Assembly: GCA_023101725.1 (NCBI GenBank)
Contig: JALJCO010007154.1
Location: forward strand, 357,493-421,492
DNA: 64,000 nucleotides
Direction of reading: 5' to 3'
DNA from: Atherinomorus stipes
Lineage: Eukaryota > Chordata > Actinopteri > Atheriniformes > Atherinidae
This document shows, in pieces, positions 24,651 to 36,639 of this stretch. Under the pieces are notes generated by a model, which was given only the letters and a program-made list of their open reading frames with translations, did not search any database and was not told the origin of the DNA. The position numbers and the translations under genes were made by a program. Position 1 is the first letter of the stretch; the number at the start of each line of letters is the position of its first letter.

Positions 24651-26565
24651 ATCTGTTAAAACAGAAGTCCGATGGTACTGTAATGCTTGTGGTGAAGTTT
24701 GAGGACAGAGAGGATCTGCAGTAGTTGGTGGCTGTTAGTTTTTTTTTAAATGTTGGTCTACAACAGGGGTGTCCAGTGCTGGTCCTTTAGAGCCACAATC
24801 CTGCAGGTGTTAGACATTTTCCTGAAAACTCAGACAACATTACCCATACACACAAACTTCATGCTGCACCGTAATTGAAGACAACAGGTTTTCATGCTGA
24901 GCAAACCTTCTTTGCAAAATAATCAAAAAACATCCCTTTTTTCCGGAGGGCTACAAATCTAAGTGTTTGTCGAACAATGGGAGGCGGGGCCAGGGAGGGC
25001 GGTGCGCCAGGGGAGGCGGTGCACGGTCGGGCTTGGACCCCGTGATAACTGCTTGCAGTTCTAGTTATTATTATTATTCTTCCGACACAAAAACTCCTTG
25101 GGGAGGCTAAACCGCAAGAGAACCATAAAAAGTATATACATGGGCTTGGACAAAAATGGTGAATGTAGCGAAAGCAGGAAAATGACACATGTCAGACACT
25201 AGGGGGCGCTATACCAGGGGGTAGTACGTTTTGGCCTCTAGCGGGCAAACCGCTTGGAATAAATTTATGGGACCTGGATGAGCAGATTCCTTGGACCTTT
25301 CCGCATCTCCTGACATAGGCCACGCCCATTTGCGCCTAGATAGATTTTTTGCTAGGGGGCGATATAAGCAAAACCTATTTTCGTAAACTCGTCCTACAAT
25401 TTTGACCCGATCAGGCTGAAAATTGTACCACATATAATAGAGACATAGACAAACAAAGTTATGTAACAGATTTTTGAAATTTTACTCGGTTACGAAATTA
25501 TGCGCGTTTAAACATTTATGAAAACCTAGCTAAAAACTTAAAAGGCCATAACTCAAAAACGACAACACATAATTACAATTCCTTCAAAACCCCAGTGGGG
25601 AACTTGATTTTCTACAAATGTACCAAAGGAGGAAATTTTTTAAATCTAGGGGGCGCTGTTATCCTGATTTTTTTATATTGGGAAAACCGCTGGTCCGATC
25701 TGCACGCCACACCCATGGTACATAGATAGAGCCCCTGTGAGCATAATACTAAAAAATGGCTAGGATTGGACCACGTGGGCGTGTTTTATTAGCGATTTTG
25801 TAACCCAGGGGCGGAAATCAGCCGAGGGGCCCTGGACCGCTATTTTTCTTCCCCTGACCCAACAAAAATGGCCAGGGAGGCCAAACCAAAGGTGGATTTA
25901 TATAGCCACTTATAGGGATGGTAGAAGAAATTTTTTGTGAAATTATAAAAGAGAAAAAACTCATTTCAGACACTAGGTGGCGCTATACCATTGGGTAGCA
26001 CGTTTTGGCCTCTAGCTCGAAAACGGCTTGGAGTAAATTTAAGTGCCTTATATCCCCAGATTCCTTGGAACCTCCCGAATTTTATGACATAGGCCACGCC
26101 CATTTCCGCCTATAATTTTTTTTTGCTACAGTGCCAAATATGCAAAACATTGTTTATTTTATTTCTAGAAGATTTTTAGCCCGATCTAACTGAAAATTGT
26201 ACCACACAAAGTACATAGCAAGAGGAACAAACTGATCAGAGCGATTGTTGGATTTTTGTTTCGTTGCGGAGTTATGCGCATTGAAACATTTTTCCAAAGC
26301 TAGCTACGTACTTCAAAGGCCATAACTTTAAAACCGCATCAGATAATTTCATGAAACTCCTACACCAACAAGGGAACGTGATTATCTACTCATGTTGCAT
26401 AATGGAAATTTTTTTTAATCTAGGGGGCGCTATCAAATTTTTTTTATTTCACAAATAATTGTAAAACTTTATATGAAACTCACTGTGTATGTTCATATCA
26501 TCACTCTGTGCTGATTCTTAGAGGATGGTTATGATTGGACAAAGCAGGAATGGTTTATCACTGGG

Positions 26566-27230
26566 CCAGACCAAATAAAAAACAATCTTTTTGCAGTAAA
26601 CGTCCAGATATTCCTTATGAATCCCAAGCAGTTTTGCAAAGATTTTTAATCCTGCAAATATCAATGTTGTCTAAAGTTCACAACTGCATCTGTAGTGTGT
26701 TTGTGTTCATTTTTTTGTGGTTATGTCATTGATCATTCATATATAAGGCTGTAACAATACCTGAATATAAATAAAAATCGCGACGTCAGAGCCACAATCC
26801 TGTCTTGCAGTAGGAAAAAGCAGGATTGCGTCACCCTCCAAGCCCAGTTCAGATGCTCTGAAACTTTTCAGGTCACAAAAACTATTTGACTTTTTTTCCT
26901 CCATCAGTCTAAAGACTATTGTAAGCATTCAGTTTCTAACTCATCAGCACATCTGTCTTAAAGGCACTGATTTAAGTATCACGCATGTTTTTTCCCTGTG
27001 CAAAACAAATGAAAATTGTCATTTTTCCATATAAACCATCAACTGAGCTCAGTTACTCGCGTTCCTGCAGCTCAGAAGACTGTGACTGAGGTGGGCGATA
27101 GCAGGTCTTTAGACAAAGTACAGTAAAAGGACAGGAAGGAAGAATCCTGGTCGTGTTCGGCAGACCAGACACACTGAGGACATCCAACTGGATGTTTGAA
27201 TATGGATGTCTGATATTCACCTTAGGAACA
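26566..27230 (+). repeat. Array module M3 (type B, extra copy)
   Basis: An additional type-B module present only in unit 2. It is more diverged from M2 and M5 than these are from each other. It accounts for the length difference between the two units. Confidence 0.65.
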
Positions 27231-27925
27231 ATATTTGCTCAACACAAGGATTTCCATAACAGATAAATCTATAAAAACCAATCTTGTTACAGTTAATGTC
27301 AAGATAGTCTTCATGAATCCCAAGCAGTTATGCAAAGATTTTTAATCCTGCAAATATCAATGTTGTCCAAAGTTCACAACTGCATCTGTAGTGTGTTTGT
27401 CTTTATTTTTACATGGTTATGTCACTGATCATTTATATATAGGGCTGTAACAATACCCGAATGGAAATAAAAATTGTGATCCTCAGAGCCACAAGCCCAT
27501 CTTGCAGTGGGAGAAGGCAGGATCGTGACACCTTCCAAGCCCAGTTCAGATGGTCTGAAACTTCTCAGATCACATCACACTTTTTCACTTCTTTCTCCAT
27601 CAAGCTACAAACTCTTGGAAGCATCCAGTTACTAATTAGACAACACATCTGTCTTAGAGTCACCAGGTACGGTGTTACACAAGTTTTTTTCCCTGCAAGT
27701 CAAATGAAACTTGTCAGTTTTCCATGGGCACATAACCTTTAATCAGAATGATCCACTTACACGCATGCAGCTGGGGAGTGTGTGAATGAGGTGCGCGATT
27801 GCAGATCTTCAGACACTGAGAACAGTGAAAGAAAAGAAGGAGAAGATCCTGGTCGTGGTTGGCAGGCCAGACGCATGGACGTCCAGCTGGATGTTTAAAT
27901 ATTGATGTCTGATATTCACCGTAGT
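27231..27925 (+). repeat. Array module M4 (type A)
   Basis: Counterpart of M1, sharing the 'tcaccaggtacggtgttaca' segment and the 'acgcatgcagctggggag' segment. The order in unit 2 is B-A-B against A-B in unit 1. Confidence 0.7.
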
Positions 27926-28511
27926 GTGTTTGTCTTCATTTTTACATGGATAAGACATTGATTATTCTAACTGAAGTATGTGGTCAGTCCTGTTGGAGCA
28001 AACATATCGCCACAGATGTGTGTGCATGTGCAAATGTGTATTAACATCTGTTAAAACAGAAGTCCAATTGTATTGTAAGGCTTGTGGTGAAGTTTGAGGA
28101 CAGAGAGGATCTGGAGTGGCTGGTGGCTGTTAGTATTCTGTGAATGTTGGTTGACAACAGGGGTGTCCAGTGCTGGTCCTCGAGAGCCAAAAAAAAGCAT
28201 TAACTGGGATTTTTAACATGTGCATGTCCAATCTTAAAATTTCCAACTGTATAAGGTAGGTAGTGTCTAATATAAGATAGGGAAAGAGGTTTGGAAGCAG
28301 TTTTGGGTCTGCCCTGTGAAGCAGCGGCTTTCTTTCCCCAATCGCAATATCTCAGCGTGAAAAGCATAAAGTGGGATTTTCAACTTCTGCATGTCCAATC
28401 TTTAAAATTCCAACTTTATGGGACATAGGTTATCGGGGTATGTCGTCATGACATCGGACTTATCGGAATGACATCATAATGTCCTGTTATCGGCCCACTG
28501 ATTATCGTGCA

Positions 28512-29165
28512 TCCCAAATAAAAACCAATCTTGCTGCAATTAATGTCAAGATATTCCTTATGAATCCCAAGCAGTTTGGGAAAGATTTTTCATCCTGCAA
28601 ATATCAAAGTTGTCTAAAGTTAACAACTGCATCTGTAGTGTGTTTGTCTTCATTTTTACATGGTTATGCCATTGATCATTCATATATAGGGCTGTAACAA
28701 TACCTGAAATTAAATAAAAATCGTGACCCTCAGAGCCACAATCCTGTCTCGCGGTGGGAGAAAGCAGGATCACGTCACCCTCCAAGCCCAGTTCAGATGC
28801 TCTGAAACTTTTCAGGTCACAAAAAACTATTTGACCTTTGTTGTTCATCAGTCTAAAGACTATTGTGGCATGATTTTTCTAACTCAACAGCACATCTTTC
28901 TTAAAGGCACCGGGTAGTGTCGCGCATATTTTTTCCCTGTGCAAACTGATTAAACTTGTCAGTTTTCCATATAAACCATCGACCGAGATCAGTTACTCGC
29001 GTGCCTGCAGCTCGGAAGACTGTGTTTGAGCTGGGCGATGGCAGGTCTTTAGATACTGAGAACAGTGAAAGGACAGGAAGGAAGAATCCTGGTCGTGTTC
29101 AGCAGACCAGACACACGGAGGACAGCCAGCTGGATGTTTGAATATTGATGTCTGATATTCACCTG
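28512..29165 (+). repeat. Array module M5 (type B)
   Basis: Counterpart of M2, with only scattered differences. It is followed by the 'caggggtgtccagtgctgg' word (about 29285) and the GC-rich terminal block ending unit 2. Confidence 0.7.
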
Positions 29166-29859
29166 CGGAACATCTGTTAAACCAGAAGTCGGATGGTACT
29201 GTACTGCTTGTGGTGAAGTTTGAGGACAGAGAGGATCTGCAGTAGTTGGTGGCTGTTATTTTTTTTTAAATGTTGGTCTACAACAGGGGTGTCCAGTGCT
29301 GGTCCTTTAGAGCCACAATCCTGCAGGTGTTAGACATTATCCTGAAAACTCAGACAACATTACCCATACACACAAACTTCATGCTTCACCGTAATTGAAG
29401 ACAACAGGTTTTCATGCTGAGCAAACCTTCTTTGCAAAATAATCAAAAAGTCATCCCTTTTTTCCAGAGGGCTACAAATCTAAGTGTTTGTCGAACAAGG
29501 GGAGGCGGGGCCAGGGAGGGCGGTGCGCCAGGGGAGGCGGTGCACGGTCGGGCTTGGACCCCGTGATAACTGCTTGCAGTTCTAGTTCATGTTGTTTCCA
29601 GCATTTTTAGCACACGGACATGACTTGGTTTTGGCAATAGTGCACTATTACTGCACCACTTCTGGCAGGAACAGGAGGAACTTTATCATGCCAATGTTAT
29701 ATCGATACAGCGGATAGGCGATTCGATGTCTGTCAATATCTCAAATTCAGTCAAAAAACACGCCCCTTACAGGGGATTTAACAATAAGTGTAAAAAAACA
29801 CACCTCAATACAATTAAGCACATATTCAGACAGGTTACATCATAATAGACACATCAGAG

Positions 29860-30801
29860 ATGGGTGGGGGGATCTCCCTCCCAGCAAAGCGAGGTCACAG
29901 CTTCTTGGAGCTCATCCATCAGTCCCGCTGTCAGTGGGAGGGGGAAAGGGGGGGTGGAGGGTGGAGGGATATGGTGAGCCAGAGAGATTCAGGATGTGGT
30001 GTGAGTCTGTGTGTAAGCGGGCAGAGAGGTCACTTCAGTTCAGGCATTTGGTGGTATTTTGTCCATCTGAGCAGTCACTCCCTACTTGAGAAGGGTAGGG
30101 GAGAGGGGTTCAGATTCCAACCAAGGCCATGTTTTTGGGACCAGATTGAGATAAGAGAGATAGTTTGGGTCCAAGCAGAAGCATGTTTCTGTCTGTCTGT
30201 AAAGTCTTCAGCAGGTCTCACAATGGCGTCCAAATCAGCCAAATTTGTGTTAATTACCCCCAATCCGAGTCTCCAACTGCTCCAGGTGGTACCCAACATC
30301 CTTTATCCCGTCAGACATCGTCCCCAGTTTGCCCCACAGGGCATCCAACTTGCGAGTCAACTCGCACAAAGTTTTAGTCTGAGTGTTGATGGCTCAAAGA
30401 AACGGCTTGAGCGGCCGCCTGCCAACAGCTGCCGTCAGCTTCAGAATTTCCCGATAAACCAGGTACCAGTCAGCTGCAATCAGCAGGAACCCAGTTATCA
30501 TACATCCAAATGTGTCCAGGTCTTCAGTATGACCTGCTGGGAACGTACCGTCCTGACAAGATGCCGCCCCTGCACCTTGTCTCTGGGTAGAAGAGATCTT
30601 ATCTTGAGAGACCAGCCGACCAGATCCATGGTTGAAGTTTTAGGATTTAGGAGGAAAATGCAGAGAGAGGCTCAGAGATGCGACGGGACAAAGATGCAGG
30701 CGGGCAAAAAGGAGGCAGGGAGGGAGCAGAGAGAAACACGTCTGCACTCACCGAGAGCCGGGAGAAGAAATATTATATTATATTATTCTATATTGATGTA
30801 A
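29860..30801 (+). other. 313-codon open frame of unknown nature
   Basis: The longest open frame in the window. Its conceptual protein starts with Gly/Arg/Ser-rich sequence and ends in a Lys/Arg/Glu-rich part, with no domain, signal peptide or membrane segment that I recognise. The opposite strand is also partly open (30299-30075); another minus-strand frame there reads LDALWGKL followed by a heptad-like HLEQLETRIGG, reminiscent of coiled-coil ORF1 or gag-type proteins of retroelements. A relic of a minus-strand retroelement therefore seems more likely than a + strand gene. Downstream is an AT-rich hairpin (ATTCTATATT…AATATAGAAT near 30786-30813). Confidence 0.2.
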
Positions 30802-31071
30802 TAATATAGAATGATGTATTTTATTATTTCATTTGATCATAATTTTATTATTAAATCTCTAAAATGAATTATAGCCACTCTGTCCAACAAAACCGTTTCA
30901 TCAGCTGTGTGTTGTCAAAGCAAAAACGTCTTTCAGCTCATGTCTGTCTGGCCTCAATGTCATCCTCTAGTGGCAACTCCTACCCACATAAGACACCTCT
31001 GACGTTGTCCTCAATATTTGGGGGAGTGATTCTTAGACTTGAGAAAGTTGATAAATAGCTTTTATTCTTAA

Positions 31072-31947
31072 AGGAGTACAGCGCAAATTCCAGCTTTTTT
31101 ACAGAAGTTCGCCCCCTCTGGCGACAAGTGGAAGTGGCACTAATGTCGTGCACACGCATGAGCTGCTTGGACTGCGATGGTCTGTAATTTAACCCGCGCT
31201 GTCTAAGCCCACAGTTAGAGTCACGATGTCTCCTAAAGTAATAAAGTTATAAATCTGCAAGTTGTTCACGGTTTGATTGTTGCGTAAACTGACGGGCTGT
31301 ATGCTTACGGTAACAACAGGCTAACGCTAGCTTGGAGTTAAAATATCCAGGTTGAGACCACGATTACCTTATGAAATTACCGCACCAACTATGTGACAAG
31401 GGACCAGAGTGTATCTCTTCCCCAGGAACAGTCATACAGTATGGCTGTCATATCGCTACATTTCCATGCTAAAAACTTAGCATTGCAATATTCTGCATCC
31501 TTATTTCTGTCATTCATCACATTTACCTTGTTAGTGAGAAGAAAGCCAACTGTGGGTCCATTTTATTCCCAGACTGGATCGGAGCTCCCTCAAATTAAAA
31601 AAAGAAAGAAAAAAAGCTGCTCAGTTGTTTACTCCCATCTAACTCAGGTGCCAGTGTTGTACTGAAAAACGTCCCCCCTGCCGTGGGGGGCACCTGCTCT
31701 CCATCTTTTAGCAGCAGTCAGTGTTGTCTCAACGTATGCGGACATGCGGTGGTGGATACCAGCACAGCCAGCCACATGCGCCCCCTTGAGGATTCGGACT
31801 GAAACTCTCGCATTGAGCATTCAGAAACAGTATTAGAGACCACCACAGTGAAGAAAAATCAGCTCATTCTACACATCAGGCATTTGTAAGAGCATGTGGA
31901 GGAAAGAAAATAATAGTATTTAACATTTAAACTTGCGCATTGCACCT
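31072..31947 (+). mobile_element. TTAA-flanked MITE (family F4), uninterrupted copy
   Basis: Bounded by TTAA at 31068-31071 and 31948-31951. Ends: AGGAGTACAGCGCAAATTCC on the left and, reversed, AGGTGCAATGCGCAAGTTT on the right. The other copy (44653-45988) lies in the opposite orientation and is interrupted. A short hairpin 'ccccctgccgtgggggg' lies at about 31674-31690. No transposase is seen; the open frame at 31393-31665 has no known relatives. Confidence 0.85.
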
Positions 31948-32077
31948 TTAAGTTTAAGAGAAAGAGTAAATTCCACAAATTCTCAGCAATTAGGGCTAAA
32001 ATGGAGCTCTAAGATACTGATAAATACAGGCCCTGAGCATGTTTTTAACTGCCTCTGACACATTGTTAACTCCTAGA

Positions 32078-33345
32078 TGGGTTTCATGTTTACAAACATT
32101 GGCAGTTGCGCACGCAACCAGGGGGCAAAAAGCCTGTGTTTTGTATTGCAGTCTACGGCCAAACACGCACTCATATCATTAATAAAAATGTAAAGTAACC
32201 TAACAAAACAAACAGAGATCGTTGTATTTTAAATTATATTGAATAAATCTGTATTTTGAAGACGAATAAAAAAATACTGACACAGCATTGCTGTGTTATA
32301 TTTCTATTACCATTATACTAACTTGGCAAGGGAGTCATCACCCGGAAACGGCATTTTTCTTGTTAAAACATGGATATTATTCCTGGTGGACCTCATTTGA
32401 AATTTGCCTGAAAAACCTGAGTTAGAAAGCGGCTTAAACTTTCGTTTAGACTCTGTTAAAAACCAAAATAGGCCACAACAGTCTGCAGCCTGCAGCAGGT
32501 TCAGTTCAGCTTCGGTGTCGTCCTCACCTCCTCCATACAGGAGCAACTTTCACTAGTTTGGGATTAAACCAGGCAAAGACGACATCATCACTACGTTTGG
32601 AAAGGAGCTGATTCCAGCTGTTAGGGACTAACACGTATTGCTGTCGGTAAGTTTCGCTGCTTGTGTAACGTTCTGCTTTATTGTGTATGAGATCGTGGTG
32701 AACAGTAGACAGACTAGCTAACTGCTAGCAAGCTAACGGTATAAACTCAAACGCCATCTGATTTACGACCCCCGTACTTCATATTAAATCTCCGGGATGC
32801 GCTGCTATGCCGCGTGAATGTTTGTAAACGGCTCCACCATCAGTTTCTTCTTCTTTTTTATTTTCCTGTCTGAGCAGAGGACGGCCGTCACACACAGCTA
32901 CAGTGTTGTGATGCAGCCGATCACGGTGGTGATGCATTAGTACCAGTCTCCTGACTAGAACACCGGAATATGTTTTGCCACCGTGGTGGTTTAATCCTAC
33001 ATGGTGACCATGGTGAAAGACTAAATAAATCACGTAGTCTGAACCTGAATAAGTTATCTGGGAGGGTTTTGTGAACATCATTTACGCCAACTGTCCTATT
33101 TTCACCATTTTCAACTGTTTAAATGCATTAATGTTTTGATTTTTGCAACCAAAAAAATACCAGGACATAAACATTATATTTCTCCGACACTTTCACGTCA
33201 TATCTTGACCAAATCTGCATTAAAAGTCGAGACTTGTACGTAAAACACACGTCTTCTCATAGTTCAATAATGCTTTTCCTCTGTTTTCTTGCCCCCCTGG
33301 TTGCGCGTGCATCCTATCTGTGATGTTGCTCAGAAACCCATCTAT
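32078..33345. mobile_element. Candidate TIR element
   Basis: 'gcgcacgcaaccagggggca' at about 32107-32126 and 'tgcccccctggttgcgcg' at about 33290-33307 are inverted, and 'tagatgggttt' (32076) with 'aacccatcta' (33337) extends the inverted homology outward. The interior holds a block (32320-32400, 'gtcatcacccggaaacggca') shared with 46976-47060. Target duplication and superfamily could not be set. Confidence 0.5.
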
Positions 33346-33943
33346 ACAGATTTGTTTAAATTTCAGTGTAAAAAAGATCATAACTTACTCAGAAGAAAGC
33401 AGAAAAGAAATAAATAGAAAACTGCCTCTGCTGCATTAAGGGACTGGGTTTATATGGAGATGATAATTGTTTTCAATCTATGCAAAATAAGAATTTTTTT
33501 CCTAAGTTGATGGATATTAATCCAATAATACTGCAAGACAAGCTAATGATACAGACAGCTTAACAAATACCACTCAGACATTAGCGTCACATAGACTTAC
33601 TTACATTTACAAAGGTGTTTTCAGTTAATGCAACACATGGCATATTTGCATATGTGAAATCCAATATGTCACAAGTATTATAAAGAGATTCTTCCATCAT
33701 GCACTCGTGCTTTTAATGCAAGCCAAAGCAACCAATAAGCCCAGCACATTTCATGTCTCAATGAAGCCTTTGATGTTTTGTTTGCATTGACACAGATTTT
33801 TTTCAGTTCACACCATGCCATCAATACCTTATCCCCAAGAAGCAATTTGTTGCACAGGCAGCCGTACAAAACAGCCATCAAGCATGAATAATAATGAAAC
33901 ACAGTGAGTTAATTAATGGCCTTTTAGAATAAAAGACTTTTTG

Positions 33944-33984
<41 letters not shown>

Positions 33985-34621
33985 AAAAGGCTGGCTTCAC
34001 AGAAAGAGGAGCTGAACTACTGAAGTTAAAATAAATCAGTTTTCTTCAATGTTATTACTAAATTGTAGTTTGGAAATTGCAGTTGTCTAATCTTTATTTG
34101 GATGCACTCACAAACAACTTGGATTAATTCTTACAGGACTACAAGTAAAACTAAACATCACGAACAACCAAAAAGCCATGATTATTAACCATAAAATCTG
34201 CTGCAAGTCCCATAAAAATCATGGACAAACAAAAATGGCCAAACATATTTCAGTGCTAGGTAGAAAAAAAACATTTTCTTAATTAAAAATCCTGTAATCT
34301 CCTTTACTGCTCACTTATTTTACCAGACATAAGTCACTCTGTTGAGTTTTGGGGATATACCTATAAATGCTCTCTACAGCTATCAGAAATAAAGCTATTT
34401 AATTAGAGCAGTTTGTAAGGTAGGATATCGTGATCACACAAACACTCTTTTGTAAGTTAAAAGTACTCAAGGTAAGTGATTTAGTGGAACTGCACACATT
34501 CTTGTTGATTTTTAAAGCCAGAAATAATTTGCTACCTGACCACATACAAAAGATATTTTTTGTTTGTAGATTTTGAAAGTAGGGAAAACCACGAGAAGCA
34601 GGTGCCCAACAGTTTATGGTG
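33346..34621. other. Intergenic sequence with CA microsatellite
   Basis: A (CA)n tract lies at about 33947-33980. The remainder is AT-rich DNA without recognisable genes or transposon ends. Confidence 0.4.
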
Positions 34622-34625
34622 TTAA

Positions 34626-35172
34626 AGGAATAGTTCACCCACAGAATGATTTAACTTTATTTTCCACCTACCCTCATGGTGAGCAAGACTCTGGAGCACT
34701 TTTTAATATCTCAAATGCAGCCGGCAATCAGGAAAGCTTCTGGTTTCCCCCCCCAACTTTCATATAATGGAATTCGCCGGGGTCCGAGCCAAAAACGTCC
34801 ATAAAAGTGCACAAAAACTTGTCAATGTTCCTCCATGCTGCTCGTCCAATGTAATCCAAGTGTCCTGAGTGGGTAGCGTCCAGAATTTACTCAAAACAAC
34901 ATCATTTAGTGTATTTTTAGAGCCTAAACAGAAGTACATCTTATTTTCACAAAGCACACAAATGCGCGTTTATAAAACTACGGAAGCCTTGGCGTTTAGA
35001 GCCTACTCTGCTGTTAATGCAAGCGTAGAAGAAGAAATTCGCTGCTTACATTGTGCTAAGAGCACCAGAGCTGCAGACAAACCAGGACAAACACAAGAGG
35101 GTCCAAGAGGGGTTGGATGTTGATTTAAAACAAAGAAAGAAAGAAAAAGAGAACGTGCGATCTTGTCTGACG
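34626..35172 (+). mobile_element. Foldback-like element (family F2), partial copy with inverted loop
   Basis: Begins after TTAA (34622-34625) with AGGAATAGTTCACCCACAGA and follows the left arm of the element at 10883 as far as about 34960. The loop sequence that follows ('gcgtagaagaagaaattcgc', 'caaagaaagaaagaaaaag') is in the opposite orientation relative to the left arm compared with the first copy. The right arm is missing; a (TA)n tract begins at 35173. The open frame 34869-35123 shares NASVEEEI and LHCAKS with the minus-strand frame in the first copy. Confidence 0.7.
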
Positions 35173-35179
35173 TATTATA

Positions 35180-35232
<53 letters not shown>

Positions 35233-35240
35233 GTATATAT
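35173..35240. repeat. (TA)n microsatellite
   Basis: About 30 TA units with small interruptions, placed exactly where the foldback-like copy breaks off. Confidence 0.95.
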
Positions 35241-35789
35241 CTCAACACACACATATATGTGTAAGCAAAACTTGTTTTTAAAAAATAAACCATTCAAGTT
35301 CTACAGGTTTTTTTCTGTTAAATTAAAAGAGCAAATTTCAATATGTAGGGCAAATATGAACTCTGAACATCAGTATTTATGCTGTTTGTGTGCAGTGATT
35401 AAACTTTCCTGCACATCTGTTCGTCAGGTACAGCAACGCTTTAACTTTGCCATCAAACCGGTGTGTGTTCAGTAGTCTTCTTGGGTGCTCGGGTTCTGAA
35501 ATCAGCGCCTATGTTGAACAGTGTTAAGTTCATCAGCCTGTTGAGCCAACGGCAGGGTTAGCATCACGTTTCGTTTGCAGTTAATTTACTCAACTTGTAA
35601 CATCTAAAGCAACTTTTCAGTTGCTACCACAGGGTTGCTACCTTTCCTCTCTCCCTCCTCCACACATAGCTTGTCGGGTCGTCTCGAAGTTTATCTGCCT
35701 GTAGGACTTGCCTCTCCCCATCGCAGCACCTCCCTGCACTCTGTACGTTGCATTCACGTGCTCATCAGACGACTGACAGCAGCGTCTCT

Positions 35790-35826
35790 ACCCCCCCCCC
35801 CCCCCCAAAAAAAAACCCCCAAAAAA
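35790..35826. repeat. Poly-C/poly-A low-complexity tract
   Basis: A run of 17 C followed by runs of A and C. The proline/lysine-rich open frame across it is an artefact of the repeat. Confidence 0.9.
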
Positions 35827-36193
35827 CTCATCGGATCTACACGATTCACATGAGTCATATATTTTGATCCAAAAACGGCGAATTTCGCCAAAAAGCGTCA
35901 AGTTTGCAGGTATGAAAATGGAGAGAGTTAGCTGGAGCGTCACTGCGCCTCGGCTGCAGGGATTTAACAGCTGCTCATGTCGGAGCTTTCACCGTGGAGA
36001 CCAGACAGAGCAGCACAGTTACTAAGCCACCATAGAAATGTTGCTTCTGGAGCAAAAAGACCAGACTGGAAGATGAGGAAAATAACTGGTTTTGTTGCTA
36101 CTTAATGCTCCTGTGGGTGCAATGTTTACTCCACGTAGCATTATGCTAAGTAAACACCAGCACTACTCGCAGCCGCTACATGAGTGCAGACCA

Positions 36194-36636
36194 CAGACCG
36201 TTAATAGAGAGGGACGAACCTTCTGCTACATCACCCGTTGGTTTCTGAAGTGCTAAAAGTGAAGCCAGTTGGGCGTGTCCCACCGTCGCCATCTTGCCGT
36301 GTCACGTGTGTCATCACTCCTGGAAAATACTAAAATGGGCAAAGGCAAGGCCACTCGGAGTAGTGGGGCAAATGATTGACGGCTGACGTACTCTGGGCTA
36401 AACGCTAACCATTGGTGAAATGTAGGAGTTTGTGGCAGATAATGCCTTATTTAGAGGCTGCGCGAGGTTGCCCGCATCACTTCCATTATATTGGACATAC
36501 ACCGATCTGGAGTGGATCTAAATATCTCCTGAAGGAATTCAATTTACACCGAAACTGTCTGGGTGAGTAAATGAATGTATTTCATGCTAGAAAATGCTAG
36601 ATAAAAAAAAAAAAAAAAAAACGAACTTCCCCTTAA
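36194..36636 (+). mobile_element. Chimeric repeat: hAT-like 5' part joined to a TTAA-type end
   Basis: 36194-36400 resembles the 5' part of the 708-bp hAT MITEs ('gtgaagccagttgggcgtgt', 'accgtcgccatcttgccgtg', 'tgattgacggctgacgtact'). From 36405 ('ccattggtgaaatg') it switches to a repeat shared with 52838-53050, and after a poly-A run it ends 'gaacttcccc' + TTAA (36633-36636), the end of family F3. Three repeat families are thus joined in under 450 bp. Confidence 0.6.
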
Positions 36637-36639
36637 AGT

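Larger units (their letters stand above)
20833..29587. repeat. Large mosaic tandem array (two units plus leader)
   Basis: Unit 1 (about 21061-25063) and unit 2 (about 25064-29587) repeat the same order of blocks. A proximal 1.5-kb block (21076-22550 matches 25078-26550 with very high identity) is followed by modules of about 0.65 kb and a GC-rich terminal block ending 'cgggcttggacccc' (25028-25041 and 29549-29562). The left leader starts 'ggggtccaagcccg' (20834-20847), the exact inverse, so a TIR-bounded transposon probably lies at the base of the array. The unit junction falls on a (TTA)n tract. Unit 2 is about 0.5 kb longer because it holds one extra module. The open frames inside are repeat-derived and without known relatives. 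Confidence 0.8.

Noticed and set aside
22870..29141. Repeated open frames of 60-131 codons in the mosaic array, some recurring in two or more copies
   Set aside because: Recurrence follows from duplication of the DNA blocks. The frames differ in length between copies, lack recognisable domains and show no sign of frame conservation.
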